Below, piece by piece: positions 52,098 to 59,642 of a stretch of 64,000 nt of DNA. Each line of letters starts with the position of its first letter. The stretch's first letter is position 1. Origin of the DNA: Polyangium sp. 15x6 (GTDB lineage: Bacteria > Myxococcota_A > Polyangia > Polyangiales > Polyangiaceae). Below the pieces are notes generated by a model that worked only from the letters and a program-made list of their open reading frames with translations, was not told the DNA's origin and searched no databases. Location of the stretch: assembly GCF_029960785.1 (NCBI RefSeq), contig NZ_JASBQE010000004.1, forward strand, positions 124,001 to 188,000, written 5' to 3'. A program made the translations under genes and the position numbers.

Positions 52098-52575
52098 TGG
52101 CAACGCCCCATCGAGCCCCTTCGAGGCTCCTCCCCCTCTCCCGACATCCACCGCCCACCCCGAACAGGGTCCTCTCTCCTAAACCCTCACCATGCCGAGG
52201 CCCCGCGTGGGGGTTTCCGTCAGGCTCCTCCGCCCCGAAGCCACCCTGTGCCTGCCGGCCCTCTTTCAATCGACAGCACATGACGGCCCCGGGGGTGCCT
52301 CCTGCTTCCAAGTTCGGAGAGCCGAGCCACCCAGGGGCGGGCGCCCGTCCCTCCCTGCATGACGTCTCCCCACCCTGAGGCAGGTCCTTCTCGCGAGACA
52401 GACAGAGCAAGAGCACCCCCTCCCAGGCTCCACGAGGTAAGTCCATAGCGGAGAGCCACCCTGAGGGTGGTCCTCCCGGCCGAGGCAAGAGAGGTCGCGG
52501 AGCCCCGGCCGGGGTGCGGACGCGAAATGCGGAGAGGCCCGCCACCCACCTCCTGCCTCGCCCACCTGAGGAGAT
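52098..52575. other. Gene-free interval
   Basis: About 480 bases with no supported gene. It is rich in CCCC/GGGG runs and contains similar short phrases at about 52365-52385 (CCACCCTGAGGCAGGTCC) and 52460-52475 (CCACCCTGAGGGTGGTCC). Frames open on the minus strand have no start context or coding-like codon use. It marks the right edge of the accessory block. Confidence 0.6.
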
Positions 52576-53742
52576 TCAGACCAGCGCCCCCACGGCCGCA
52601 TCCGCCTGCGCCTGCGCATGCATCCGCCGGATGCAGAGCCGGAGGCCCTCGCGCAGGTTCGCGCACGTGATCATGCGCGACAGGTCGAGACCCAGGCTCA
52701 CCACGGTCTGCGCGACGTTCGGCCGGATGCCCGTGATGATGCCCTCGGCGCCGAGCAGGCGAAGCGCGGACACGAGGTTGAGGAGGTGGGCCGCGGTCGC
52801 CGTGTCCACGATGTCGACGCCCGTGAGGTCGAGGATCGCATAACGCGCCCCGAGCCGGCAGACCGCCGCGAGCAGGTCGTCCATCACCCGCGCCGCGCGC
52901 GCGCTGTCGACGACGCCCACCATGGGGAGCGTGACCACGCGGTCCCAGACCTCGAGGATCGGCGTCTCCAGGTTGCGAATGACCTCCTGCTGACGCTCGA
53001 TCACATCGATCCGGTTTTGCAGCTCCTGCATGGCACGCTTCGATTCGCTCTTGTCGAGCGACAAGCAGATGGCGCCGCTGATGTCGCCGTCCCCGTTCTT
53101 GACCGGGACAAACCAGTTTTCCCAGAGGACGCCGTGCGCTTCGACGACGTAGTACTTGTTCTCGCCTCGAAGGGCGCCCTCGACGCCCTCCTTGATCACG
53201 GGATCGTTCGCGTACGCCTTGGGCAGGCATTTGCCGAGCTGGAAGTTCGGCCCGAGGCCGCTCGTGATCAGGCTCTTGCCCTCATTGAATGTGCAATAAC
53301 CGTCCTGATCCACGGAGGTGACCGCGAGCTCCAGATTGTCGAGGAGCACGCGCAGGATCCGCGCCGGGTCCTTCTCGTTCGGCCGCATGGCCGCCGTGTC
53401 CGCGGGCGCGGCGGGGAGGAGCACCGCGTGGATCTCGGGGCCTTCCTTCACCCGGCGCGCGCTGAAGGAGTAGGCCTGGTATGGCCCGCCGGTCCCCCGG
53501 AGCCTGCTGACGCCGCGGAGCGATGCGCCGTCCTCCGGCAGGCGCGCCCAGAGCGCCTGGACGTAGTCCCGATCCTCGGGGTGGACGCTCTCCAGGAGCG
53601 AACGCCCCGCGGCGCCATGCTCGCCGAAGGCATGCGCGGCCTCCCGGTTCGACCGTGTTATGACACCCTCGGGGCTCGTCACGAAATAGATGCCCGGGCA
53701 CGCGTCGAGGAACGACTGCAGCATGACCTCTCCCGCCATCAT
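52576..53742 (-). CDS. PAS-PAS-STAS RsbR-type stressosome regulator with both phospho-threonines
   Basis: A 388-residue protein: PAS 1 at about 5-105 (ACPGIYFVTSPEGVITRSN), PAS 2 at about 130-240 (ITSGLGPNFQLGKCLPKAY, AICLSLDKSE), a coiled coil, then STAS (about 260-370) opening PILEVWDRVVTLPMVG. The two threonines phosphorylated in Bacillus RsbR are kept: T314 in DIVDTAT and T346 in VAQTVVSLG. It should respond to an RsbT-like kinase. A CATTGCAA inverted repeat lies 26 bases upstream of the start. No RsbS or RsbT genes are seen in this window. Confidence 0.88.
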   Translation of the reverse strand: MMAGEVMLQSFLDACPGIYFVTSPEGVITRSNREAAHAFGEHGAAGRSLLESVHPEDRDYVQALWARLPEDGASLRGVSRLRGTGGPYQAYSFSARRVKEGPEIHAVLLPAAPADTAAMRPNEKDPARILRVLLDNLELAVTSVDQDGYCTFNEGKSLITSGLGPNFQLGKCLPKAYANDPVIKEGVEGALRGENKYYVVEAHGVLWENWFVPVKNGDGDISGAICLSLDKSESKRAMQELQNRIDVIERQQEVIRNLETPILEVWDRVVTLPMVGVVDSARAARVMDDLLAAVCRLGARYAILDLTGVDIVDTATAAHLLNLVSALRLLGAEGIITGIRPNVAQTVVSLGLDLSRMITCANLREGLRLCIRRMHAQAQADAAVGALV

Positions 53743-53767
53743 TCGTGCGTATCACCGAGCGTTGCCT

Positions 53768-53785
53768 CATTGCAATGTTGCAATG
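53768..53785. promoter_or_regulatory. Perfect 18-bp palindrome upstream of the PAS-STAS gene
   Basis: CATTGCAA-TG-TTGCAATG, 8-base arms with a 2-base spacer, located 26 bases upstream of the ATG at 53742 in an unusually A/T-rich patch. The position fits an operator overlapping the promoter. Confidence 0.5.
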
Positions 53786-53949
53786 TGTATTTCTGGAGAC
53801 GTCATCACGTTGACGGAAGAGCTGCCATTGGTAGGTGGTATCGCGAGTTTCCGTCATGAAAATGGCAGCCTGTCCGTCGGAATGGTCTCCCCGCGTCCCC
53901 GGGGCTCCGCCAGCGCCGGCTTGCAGGCCTCGCTCGCGGGCCCCTTCCC

Positions 53950-55740
53950 ATGCGGCCGCCCTTTCGCTCTCATGTCGAGGTGCGTCCCCAAGCCCTCACC
54001 CTCCTCGCGCGTGTCACGGCCGGGATCCTGTTTCCCCTGGTGCTCGGGGCGTCGGGGTGCTGCGGCTGCCCGATGGGCCTGTGCTCGTCGCTGATGAAGG
54101 GCCTGCCGGGGCCGGGATCGTCGCCGCCCACGACGGGGCCCTCGCTCGGCGTGGGCGGGGGAGCGGGCGAGGCCGAGGAGGGCGAGCCAAGCGCGCCGCT
54201 CGCGCCCGAGGCGGCGCAAGGCGGGCTTGCGCCGAGCCACGAGGACCCGAAGCACCCGCGCCTGCACCCGAGCCGAGGTACGCCGATTCGCGGCGCGCTG
54301 AAGTACGAGACCGGCGGCAAGACGCGGTTCGTCCCCCATACGGCGGAGGCCGTGGCGCCGGTGGGCGACGGGTCGTCGTTCCTCGTGGCCGGGGTGACGG
54401 GGCTCTGGAGGCACGAAACGAAGAGCCTGTCGAAGCAGGACCGCGTGGTGGCGGAGCGCGTGCTCGACGTCGCGGCGTCGCCGGACGGCTCGCGCTTCGC
54501 GGTCGCGCTCGAGGGCGGCGTCGTGCGGGTCGTCGCGTTCCCCAGCCTGAAGCCGATCGAGTCAGCGAAGGTGGACGTGCCCGTGCGGATGCGTTTCTCC
54601 GCGGACGGGGCATCACTCGCGCTCGGATCGGAGCGCGACACGGTGACGCTCCTCGACGTCGCGACGGGGAAGCTCGCGGTGCACGACACGGACGAGGACG
54701 TGAACGACGTCTTCCCCCTGCCGGATCGGCCCGGGGAGGTCGCGTACGCGAGCGACGACGACGAGTTCGCGATCGTCGACGTGGCGAGGGGCCGCAAGGT
54801 GTTCGGCTCGGAGGCGCTCGTGGAGGGCTGGCGGCACAGCAACCGGCCGTTCTTCACGATGCGGGATCAGCAAGCGGTCGCCTTCGATCCAGTGACGAAG
54901 ACGCTGCTCGGCGGCGGGGACGACAACATGCTGTGGCGGGTCGACGATCTGCGCGGATCCCCTTCGATCCGGCCGCCCATCGAGCTCGGGGGCAACGTCG
55001 TGGAGCTCGCCTGTTGCGCGGGGCAAACGGCGGCGGATCGGGCGGTGTACGTGGCCGTGGACGATCTGCGGGTGCGCGCCGTGGCGCTCGACGGGCGGCT
55101 CGGGCCGCAGTTCGGGCCGCTCATGAGCAGCGTGGGCTCGTTCAAGATCCGCATCGCGCTCTTGCCGTCGGGCGAGGTGCTGATCGCGGCGGCACAGGCG
55201 CTCTTCCGCTGGGATCCGCGCACGGGCGAGGCGCTGCGCGCGACCGATTACGCCGCGGTCTCGCGGCTCGGGGCGAGCGAGCTCGACGCGGACACGGTGC
55301 ACGTCGTGTGCGACACGTCCGGCTGCGCCGTCCACCGCGTGGCGCACGGCGCGCCAGTCGCCGATGTGGCGACGACGATCCTCGGGGATCTGCCGGGCGA
55401 GGGCGCGGGCTCGATCTTCCCGTTCGACGACGGGACACGCGCCCTCTCGACCTCGAAGGGCGGCAAGCTCAGGCTCGTGTATCTGCCGCCCGGCGGTACG
55501 CTCGAGGCGCCGATCGACACGCCCGCCGGCGCCGGCGGGACGCACGCCAAGCGCGACGGCGAGACACACGGGTACCTGGACCCAGGGGGCGACGTGTACG
55601 AAATCACGAAGAGTCCGCGCGGCGCCCGCAAGGTGGGCGCGGCCCCGGGCAGCGGGTACGTGTCGTCGTTCGATTGGGACGTGGCCTCGAAGCGCTGGCG
55701 CGTCGCACGCGCAGGGCAGCCGATCGTGTACGTCCCGTGA
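53950..55740 (+). CDS. Lipoprotein with WD40-like beta-propeller
   Basis: A 596-residue protein with lipobox GASGC followed by more Cys (CCGCPMGLC) and a Gly/Ala/Pro-rich linker to about residue 100. The remainder is built of about seven beta-blade units, with phrases such as VLDVAASPDGSRFAVALEGG, VRMRFSADGASLALGSERD and FDPVTKTLLGGGDDN, typical of WD40/YVTN-like propellers although GH-WD pairs are weak. Probably a surface or periplasmic interaction platform. Nothing in the neighbourhood indicates a partner. Confidence 0.75.
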   Translation: MRPPFRSHVEVRPQALTLLARVTAGILFPLVLGASGCCGCPMGLCSSLMKGLPGPGSSPPTTGPSLGVGGGAGEAEEGEPSAPLAPEAAQGGLAPSHEDPKHPRLHPSRGTPIRGALKYETGGKTRFVPHTAEAVAPVGDGSSFLVAGVTGLWRHETKSLSKQDRVVAERVLDVAASPDGSRFAVALEGGVVRVVAFPSLKPIESAKVDVPVRMRFSADGASLALGSERDTVTLLDVATGKLAVHDTDEDVNDVFPLPDRPGEVAYASDDDEFAIVDVARGRKVFGSEALVEGWRHSNRPFFTMRDQQAVAFDPVTKTLLGGGDDNMLWRVDDLRGSPSIRPPIELGGNVVELACCAGQTAADRAVYVAVDDLRVRAVALDGRLGPQFGPLMSSVGSFKIRIALLPSGEVLIAAAQALFRWDPRTGEALRATDYAAVSRLGASELDADTVHVVCDTSGCAVHRVAHGAPVADVATTILGDLPGEGAGSIFPFDDGTRALSTSKGGKLRLVYLPPGGTLEAPIDTPAGAGGTHAKRDGETHGYLDPGGDVYEITKSPRGARKVGAAPGSGYVSSFDWDVASKRWRVARAGQPIVYVP

Positions 55741-55744
55741 AACG

Positions 55745-56503
55745 CTAGCCGCGCCGCTTGAAGAACGCGTCGAGCGCGGCCCGATGCGCGGGGCCGCCCC
55801 AGACTTCGGCGAAGATCGCCCGCTCGCGCTCGATCGCGTCGCCGCGCATCGCCGAGCGGACGGCCAGGAGCGCGCGCTTCTGCGCCGCGATCACGGCGCG
55901 GTCGCCGCCCGCGATGCGCCCGATGCGTTCGAGCGCCCGCTCGCGCGACGTTCCTTTCGGCACGACCTCGTTCACGAGCCCGATCCGCGCGGCCTCCTCG
56001 GCGGCGATCTTCTCGGCCGAGAACAAGAGCCGCGGGGCCTCGATCGGGCCCACACGCTCGACGAGCCGCGTGAGCCCGCCCCAGGCCGGCGAGAGGCCCA
56101 TGCGGGCGTGCCGGAACGCGAGCGAGGCGTGGGCCTCGACGATCACCATGTCGCAGAGGAGCAAGAGCTCGCAGCCGCCGCCGTAGACGTCGCCTTGCAC
56201 CGCGGCCACGACGGGCAGCTCGCTCGTCTCCAGGACCACGAGGTCCTCGTACATGTCGAGCACGCCGGACGGGCCGGTCCCTTCCCGCACGGCGCGGTTG
56301 ATCTCGTGGAGATCCCCGCCCGAGACGAAGGTCTCTTCGCCCGTCGCCGTGAGCACGATGCCGCGGACCCGAGGGTCGGACGCGGCCGCGCGAATCGCCT
56401 CGGCGAGGCGGCGCGTGAGGTCCCGGTCGAGGGCGTTCTTGGTCTTCGGACGGTCGAGCGAGAGGACGAGCGCGTTCTCGGTGGGCTCGATCCGCAGGCT
56501 CAA
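55745..56503 (-). CDS. Enoyl-CoA hydratase/isomerase family protein
   Basis: A 252-residue protein. The TTG start at 56503 overlaps the stop of the RimK-like gene (TTGA), indicating coupling. Crotonase marks: LSLDRPKTKNALDRDL, ATGEETFVSGGDLHEI, VVAAVQGDVYGGGCELLLLCDM and RHARMGLSPAWGGLTRL, then AEEAARIGLVNEVV. One Glu is present in the GGGCELL block, but the second catalytic Glu position holds no acid, so the exact reaction is unclear. The pairing with an ATP-grasp ligase is unusual. Confidence 0.86.
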   Translation of the reverse strand: MSLRIEPTENALVLSLDRPKTKNALDRDLTRRLAEAIRAAASDPRVRGIVLTATGEETFVSGGDLHEINRAVREGTGPSGVLDMYEDLVVLETSELPVVAAVQGDVYGGGCELLLLCDMVIVEAHASLAFRHARMGLSPAWGGLTRLVERVGPIEAPRLLFSAEKIAAEEAARIGLVNEVVPKGTSRERALERIGRIAGGDRAVIAAQKRALLAVRSAMRGDAIERERAIFAEVWGGPAHRAALDAFFKRRG

Positions 56504-57528
56504 GACGGCGCTCCGCGGACGCGGCCGTTCACGCGGCCGTTCACGCGGCCGTTCAAGCGGGCGGGGATGGGCGGCAGGCGCCGGGGCGGCATGCGCTCGT
56601 CGTGGATCACGTTCGTGATGCGCAGGTCGACCTCGCGCTGCGAGATGCGCCCGTGCGTCAGGGCGTACTTCTCGGCGTGCTCGATGATGGCCGAGGCGAC
56701 GTCGATGCCGCTCGCGCGCTCGATGCCTTCGAGCCCGGGGGAGCTGTTGATCTCGAGGATCTTCGGCTTCTTCTTCGATTCGAGCATGTCGACGCCGGCG
56801 ACCTCGAGGCCCATCACCTTGACCGCGCGGATGGCCGCGTTGCGGTAGGCGGGCTGGAGCTTGACCTTGTCGCCCTTGCCGCCGCGGTGCAGGTTCGAGC
56901 GGAACTCGCCGGGCTTGGCGACCCTGCGCATCGAGGCGACGACCTTGCCGCCGACCACGATGATGCGGATGTCGCGGCCCTTCGATTCGCGGACGTACTC
57001 CTGCAGCACGATGTCCTGGCCCATGGCCCAGAGCGTCTCGAGGAGCGAGTGCACGGCCTGGGGGGTCTCGGCGATCATGGTGCCGATGCCCTGCGTGCCT
57101 TGCTGGAGCTTGACGATGGCGGGACAGCCGACGAGGGCGAGGGCCGAATCGACGCCGGCGGGGCTCCGGGCGCAGATCGTCGCGGGGACGTCGATGTTCT
57201 TGCGGTTCAGGAGCTGAAGCGCGCGCAGCTTGTCGCGGCTCCGGGCGATGGAGACGGCGCTGTTCAGCACGGGCACGCCCATGAGGTCGAACTGGCGCAC
57301 CACGGCGAGGCCGTAGTTCGTGATGCTCGCGCCGATACGGGGGATCACGAGGTCGAACCGGGGCACGGGGTTGCCCTCGTGGAGCAGGCTCGATCGGCCC
57401 TTGGAGACGACGATCTGCAGGTCGAGCGGGTCGATGACCGTGACCTCGTGCCCGCGCGCGCGGGCGGCCAGGACGATCCGGCTGGTCGAATAGAGATTGG
57501 CGTTACGCGAGAGGAGGAGGAACCGCAT
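56500..57528 (-). CDS. RimK-like ATP-grasp ligase with repeat tail
   Basis: A 342-residue protein, about 40 longer than E. coli RimK. RimK features: MRFLLLSRNANLYST, IPRIGASITNYGLAVVRQF, KLQQGTQGIGTMIAET, VLQEYVRESKGRDIRIIVVGGKVVASM, EFRSNLHRGGKG and ILEINSSPGLEGIE. It should add glutamate or another amino acid to a protein or peptide C-terminus, in E. coli ribosomal protein S6. The tail carries three identical NGRV units encoded by perfect 12-base repeats. The stop overlaps the crotonase start. Confidence 0.88.
   Translation of the reverse strand: MRFLLLSRNANLYSTSRIVLAARARGHEVTVIDPLDLQIVVSKGRSSLLHEGNPVPRFDLVIPRIGASITNYGLAVVRQFDLMGVPVLNSAVSIARSRDKLRALQLLNRKNIDVPATICARSPAGVDSALALVGCPAIVKLQQGTQGIGTMIAETPQAVHSLLETLWAMGQDIVLQEYVRESKGRDIRIIVVGGKVVASMRRVAKPGEFRSNLHRGGKGDKVKLQPAYRNAAIRAVKVMGLEVAGVDMLESKKKPKILEINSSPGLEGIERASGIDVASAIIEHAEKYALTHGRISQREVDLRITNVIHDERMPPRRLPPIPARLNGRVNGRVNGRVRGAPS
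56519..56554 (-). repeat. Three perfect 12-bp repeats in the RimK-like 3' end
   Basis: ACGCGGCCGTTC on the plus strand, three identical copies, encoding NGRV-NGRV-NGRV just before the C-terminus. Perfect identity suggests slippage; the unit is a multiple of three, so the frame is preserved whatever the copy number. Confidence 0.9.
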
Positions 57529-57720
57529 CCGGGGGGACCGAGGCTAGCAGAGCTTGGGGGCGGGGGCGCGCGGTTCCCTCGGCTTCGCAGGGCAGGGTAC
57601 AGCCTCACATTTCTTCCTCTTGCGTTCGCGAATGTTTCGTGTACGAATCATTTGCGAAACGCCGGGAAATCGTGGGGTGGGAGCGCCCCTCTGGCCGGCA
57701 AAAACGAGGAGACCGTGGCC

Positions 57721-58890
57721 ATGTGGCAGCCCTTCACCGAGGAGCACGAGCAGTTCCGGAAGACCGTCCGCGCGTTCGCCGAGAAGGAGCTCGCGCCGCA
57801 CGCGGAGGAATGGGAGGCGGACGAGTGCTTCCCGAATTGGGTGTTCAAGCGCGCCGGTGAGCTCGGCATCCTGGGCGCCCATTTTCCCGAGGAGCACGGA
57901 GGGCAAGGCCTCGACTACTGGTTCAGCGCGGCGAAGGCCGAGGAGCTGCCGCGCTCGCGTCTGGCCGGCGTGACGATGGGCCTGCTCGTGCAGAGCGACA
58001 TGGCGACCCCGGTGATCAGCGACCTCGGGACGAAGGAGCAGATCGAGGAGTTCCTGAAGCCCGTGCTCGCGGGCGACAAGGTGATCTCGCTCGGCGTGAG
58101 CGAGCCCGCGGCGGGCAGCGATGTGGCCGGCATCCTCACGACGGCGCGCAAGGACGGCGACGACTACGTGATCAGCGGGCAAAAGACGTTCATCACGAAC
58201 GGGACGCGGGCCGATTTCGTGACGCTCCTGGCGAAGACGAGCCCCGACCGCGGCGCGCACGGCTGTTCGTTTTTCCTGGTCCCGACGAACCTGCCGGGCT
58301 TCAGCGTCTCGAAGAAGCTGAAGAAGATCGGCAACAAGTCCTCGGACACGGCGGAGCTCTTCCTCGACGAGGTGCGGGTGCCGAAGCGGTACCTGCTCGG
58401 CGAGGAGAACATGGGCTTCATGTATCTGATGCAGAACTTCCAGAGCGAGCGGCTGATCGGCTCGGTCAGCGCGCTCGCCGGCGCCTTCTACACGCTGGAG
58501 CAGGCGGTCGCGTACGGGCGTGAGCGGGTGGCGTTCGGCAAGCCGATCATCAAGCGCGAGGTCTGGCAGCACAAGTTCGTGGACCTCTACACGCGGGCGG
58601 AGGCGGCGAAGTCCTTCGTTTACAAGTGCGTCGACCATTACAACGACGAGCGATACGTCAAGAAGGGGCCGGTCAGCTTCGACACGGTGAAATACATCTC
58701 GATGTCGAAGGTGCTCGTCGGCGACGTGGTGGGCGACATCATGGACGCGTGCCTGCAATTCCACGGCGGCTGGGGCTACATCGAGGACTTCCCGATCGCC
58801 CGCGCCTGGCGCGACCAGCGGCTCTTCCGCATCGGCGGCGGGACGACCGAGACCATGAAGTACTACATCGCCAAATTGATGGGCTTCTGA
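57721..58890 (+). CDS. Acyl-CoA dehydrogenase
   Basis: A 389-residue protein of standard length. Start MWQPFTEEHEQFRKTVRAF, then VISLGVSEPAAGSDVAGI (FAD/substrate site), GQKTFITNGTRAD, DEVRVPKRYLLGEE, QSERLIGS, ERVAFGKPI, and a C-terminal FHGGWGYIEDFPIAR with GGGTTETMK, where the Glu is the likely catalytic base. It oxidises an acyl-CoA to the enoyl form and passes electrons to ETF. The chain length of the substrate cannot be read. Two crotonase genes occur in the window but not in this transcript. Confidence 0.92.
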   Translation: MWQPFTEEHEQFRKTVRAFAEKELAPHAEEWEADECFPNWVFKRAGELGILGAHFPEEHGGQGLDYWFSAAKAEELPRSRLAGVTMGLLVQSDMATPVISDLGTKEQIEEFLKPVLAGDKVISLGVSEPAAGSDVAGILTTARKDGDDYVISGQKTFITNGTRADFVTLLAKTSPDRGAHGCSFFLVPTNLPGFSVSKKLKKIGNKSSDTAELFLDEVRVPKRYLLGEENMGFMYLMQNFQSERLIGSVSALAGAFYTLEQAVAYGRERVAFGKPIIKREVWQHKFVDLYTRAEAAKSFVYKCVDHYNDERYVKKGPVSFDTVKYISMSKVLVGDVVGDIMDACLQFHGGWGYIEDFPIARAWRDQRLFRIGGGTTETMKYYIAKLMGF

Positions 58891-58954
58891 CCGTCCGGAC
58901 CGACCCCCCGACCGGAAAAGTGCTCCGGTGTGGGGTAGGTTGCTAAAAAAACAG

Positions 58955-58983
58955 GAGACAAACGGGCTGGGAGGCTGTAGATA
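58955..58983 (+). promoter_or_regulatory. Weak sigma-70-like promoter for the tRNA gene
   Basis: GAGACA and TAGATA separated by 17 bases, 20 bases before the tRNA. The matches to TTGACA and TATAAT are partial. An 8-base stem hairpin (TGGGAGGC at 58968, GCCTCCCA at 58988) overlaps the spacer. Confidence 0.3.
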
Positions 58984-59003
58984 CTGCGCCTCCCAAGCAC
59001 GAC

Positions 59004-59076
59004 GGGGCTGTAGCTCAGTTGGGAGAGCGCCTGACTGGCAGTCAGGAGGTCAGGGGTTCGATTCCCCTCAGCTCCA
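59004..59076 (+). tRNA. tRNA-Ala (anticodon GGC)
   Basis: A complete cloverleaf: acceptor GGGGCTG pairs with CAGCTCC (one G-T), D-arm GCTC/GAGC, anticodon stem CCTGA/TCAGG around loop CTGGCAG with GGC at 34-36, T-arm AGGGG-TTCGATT-CCCCT. Discriminator A at 59076; a full CCA is not encoded. It reads GCC and GCT codons, GCC being heavily used in this genome. A strong hairpin follows at 59089. Confidence 0.96.
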
Positions 59077-59088
59077 CCGGCACGAAGG

Positions 59089-59130
59089 ACGACGAGGGCG
59101 CCGCAGAACACGCGGCGCCCTTCGTCGTTT
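59089..59130 (+). terminator. Terminator hairpin after tRNA-Ala
   Basis: ACGACGAGGGCGCCGC pairs with GCGGCGCCCTTCGTCGT around loop AGAACAC, with one bulged base, followed by TTTGT. This is a long GC-rich stem and short T-run, as expected of an intrinsic terminator. Confidence 0.8.
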
Positions 59131-59529
59131 GTGGGCTCGAAGAGGGACACGAGGCGCTCGGTCCGCGCATGGCGGCTCGCCCTGGCCGGGTACGTGGTGC
59201 TGCTCGGGGTCATCTCGGGCCTCGCGTACGCGCGGGGGCTGCCGCTCGCGGTGCTGTCGACGCCGTACCTCGACAAGGTGCTGCACTTCGTGCTGCTCGG
59301 CGGAGCTTCGTTTCTCGCGCGGCGGGCCACGGACGACGCGCGCGTGCCGCGGCTCGGGCTGCCGACGGGGCCGGTCGTGGTGGGGCTCGTGGCGACGATC
59401 GAGGAGTGCGCGCAGGCGTTCTCGCCGACGCGGACCTTCAGCCTCGGCGATCTCGCGGCGAACCTGCTCGGCGTGATGGTCTTCGGCTGGGTCGGAAGAC
59501 CACGTCCGCGGAGCTACCGCGGCGATTGA
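59131..59529 (+). CDS. VanZ family membrane protein
   Basis: A 132-residue protein with a GTG start at 59131 directly behind the tRNA terminator. It has four hydrophobic segments and the VanZ signature [43 protein letters not shown]. VanZ-like proteins give low-level teicoplanin resistance in enterococci, but most homologs have unknown roles. The proximity to the terminator implies its promoter lies within or just after the tRNA unit, or that the true start is a little downstream. Confidence 0.85.
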   Translation: MGSKRDTRRSVRAWRLALAGYVVLLGVISGLAYARGLPLAVLSTPYLDKVLHFVLLGGASFLARRATDDARVPRLGLPTGPVVVGLVATIEECAQAFSPTRTFSLGDLAANLLGVMVFGWVGRPRPRSYRGD

Positions 59530-59642
59530 CTGCTTTCTCGCGAGGCGTTTACGATCGAGAGGAGATCCAAGCGCGCTCGATCGCACGAGCGCGTGTTCGC
59601 GGATCGGCTTCTGGATCCTTTCGACTCGGCGGAGCGCTTGGC

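Noticed and set aside
52098..52575. Possible small genes in the interval before the PAS-STAS gene
   Set aside because: Open frames there have no ribosome sites, poor codon bias and Pro/Arg-dominated translations.
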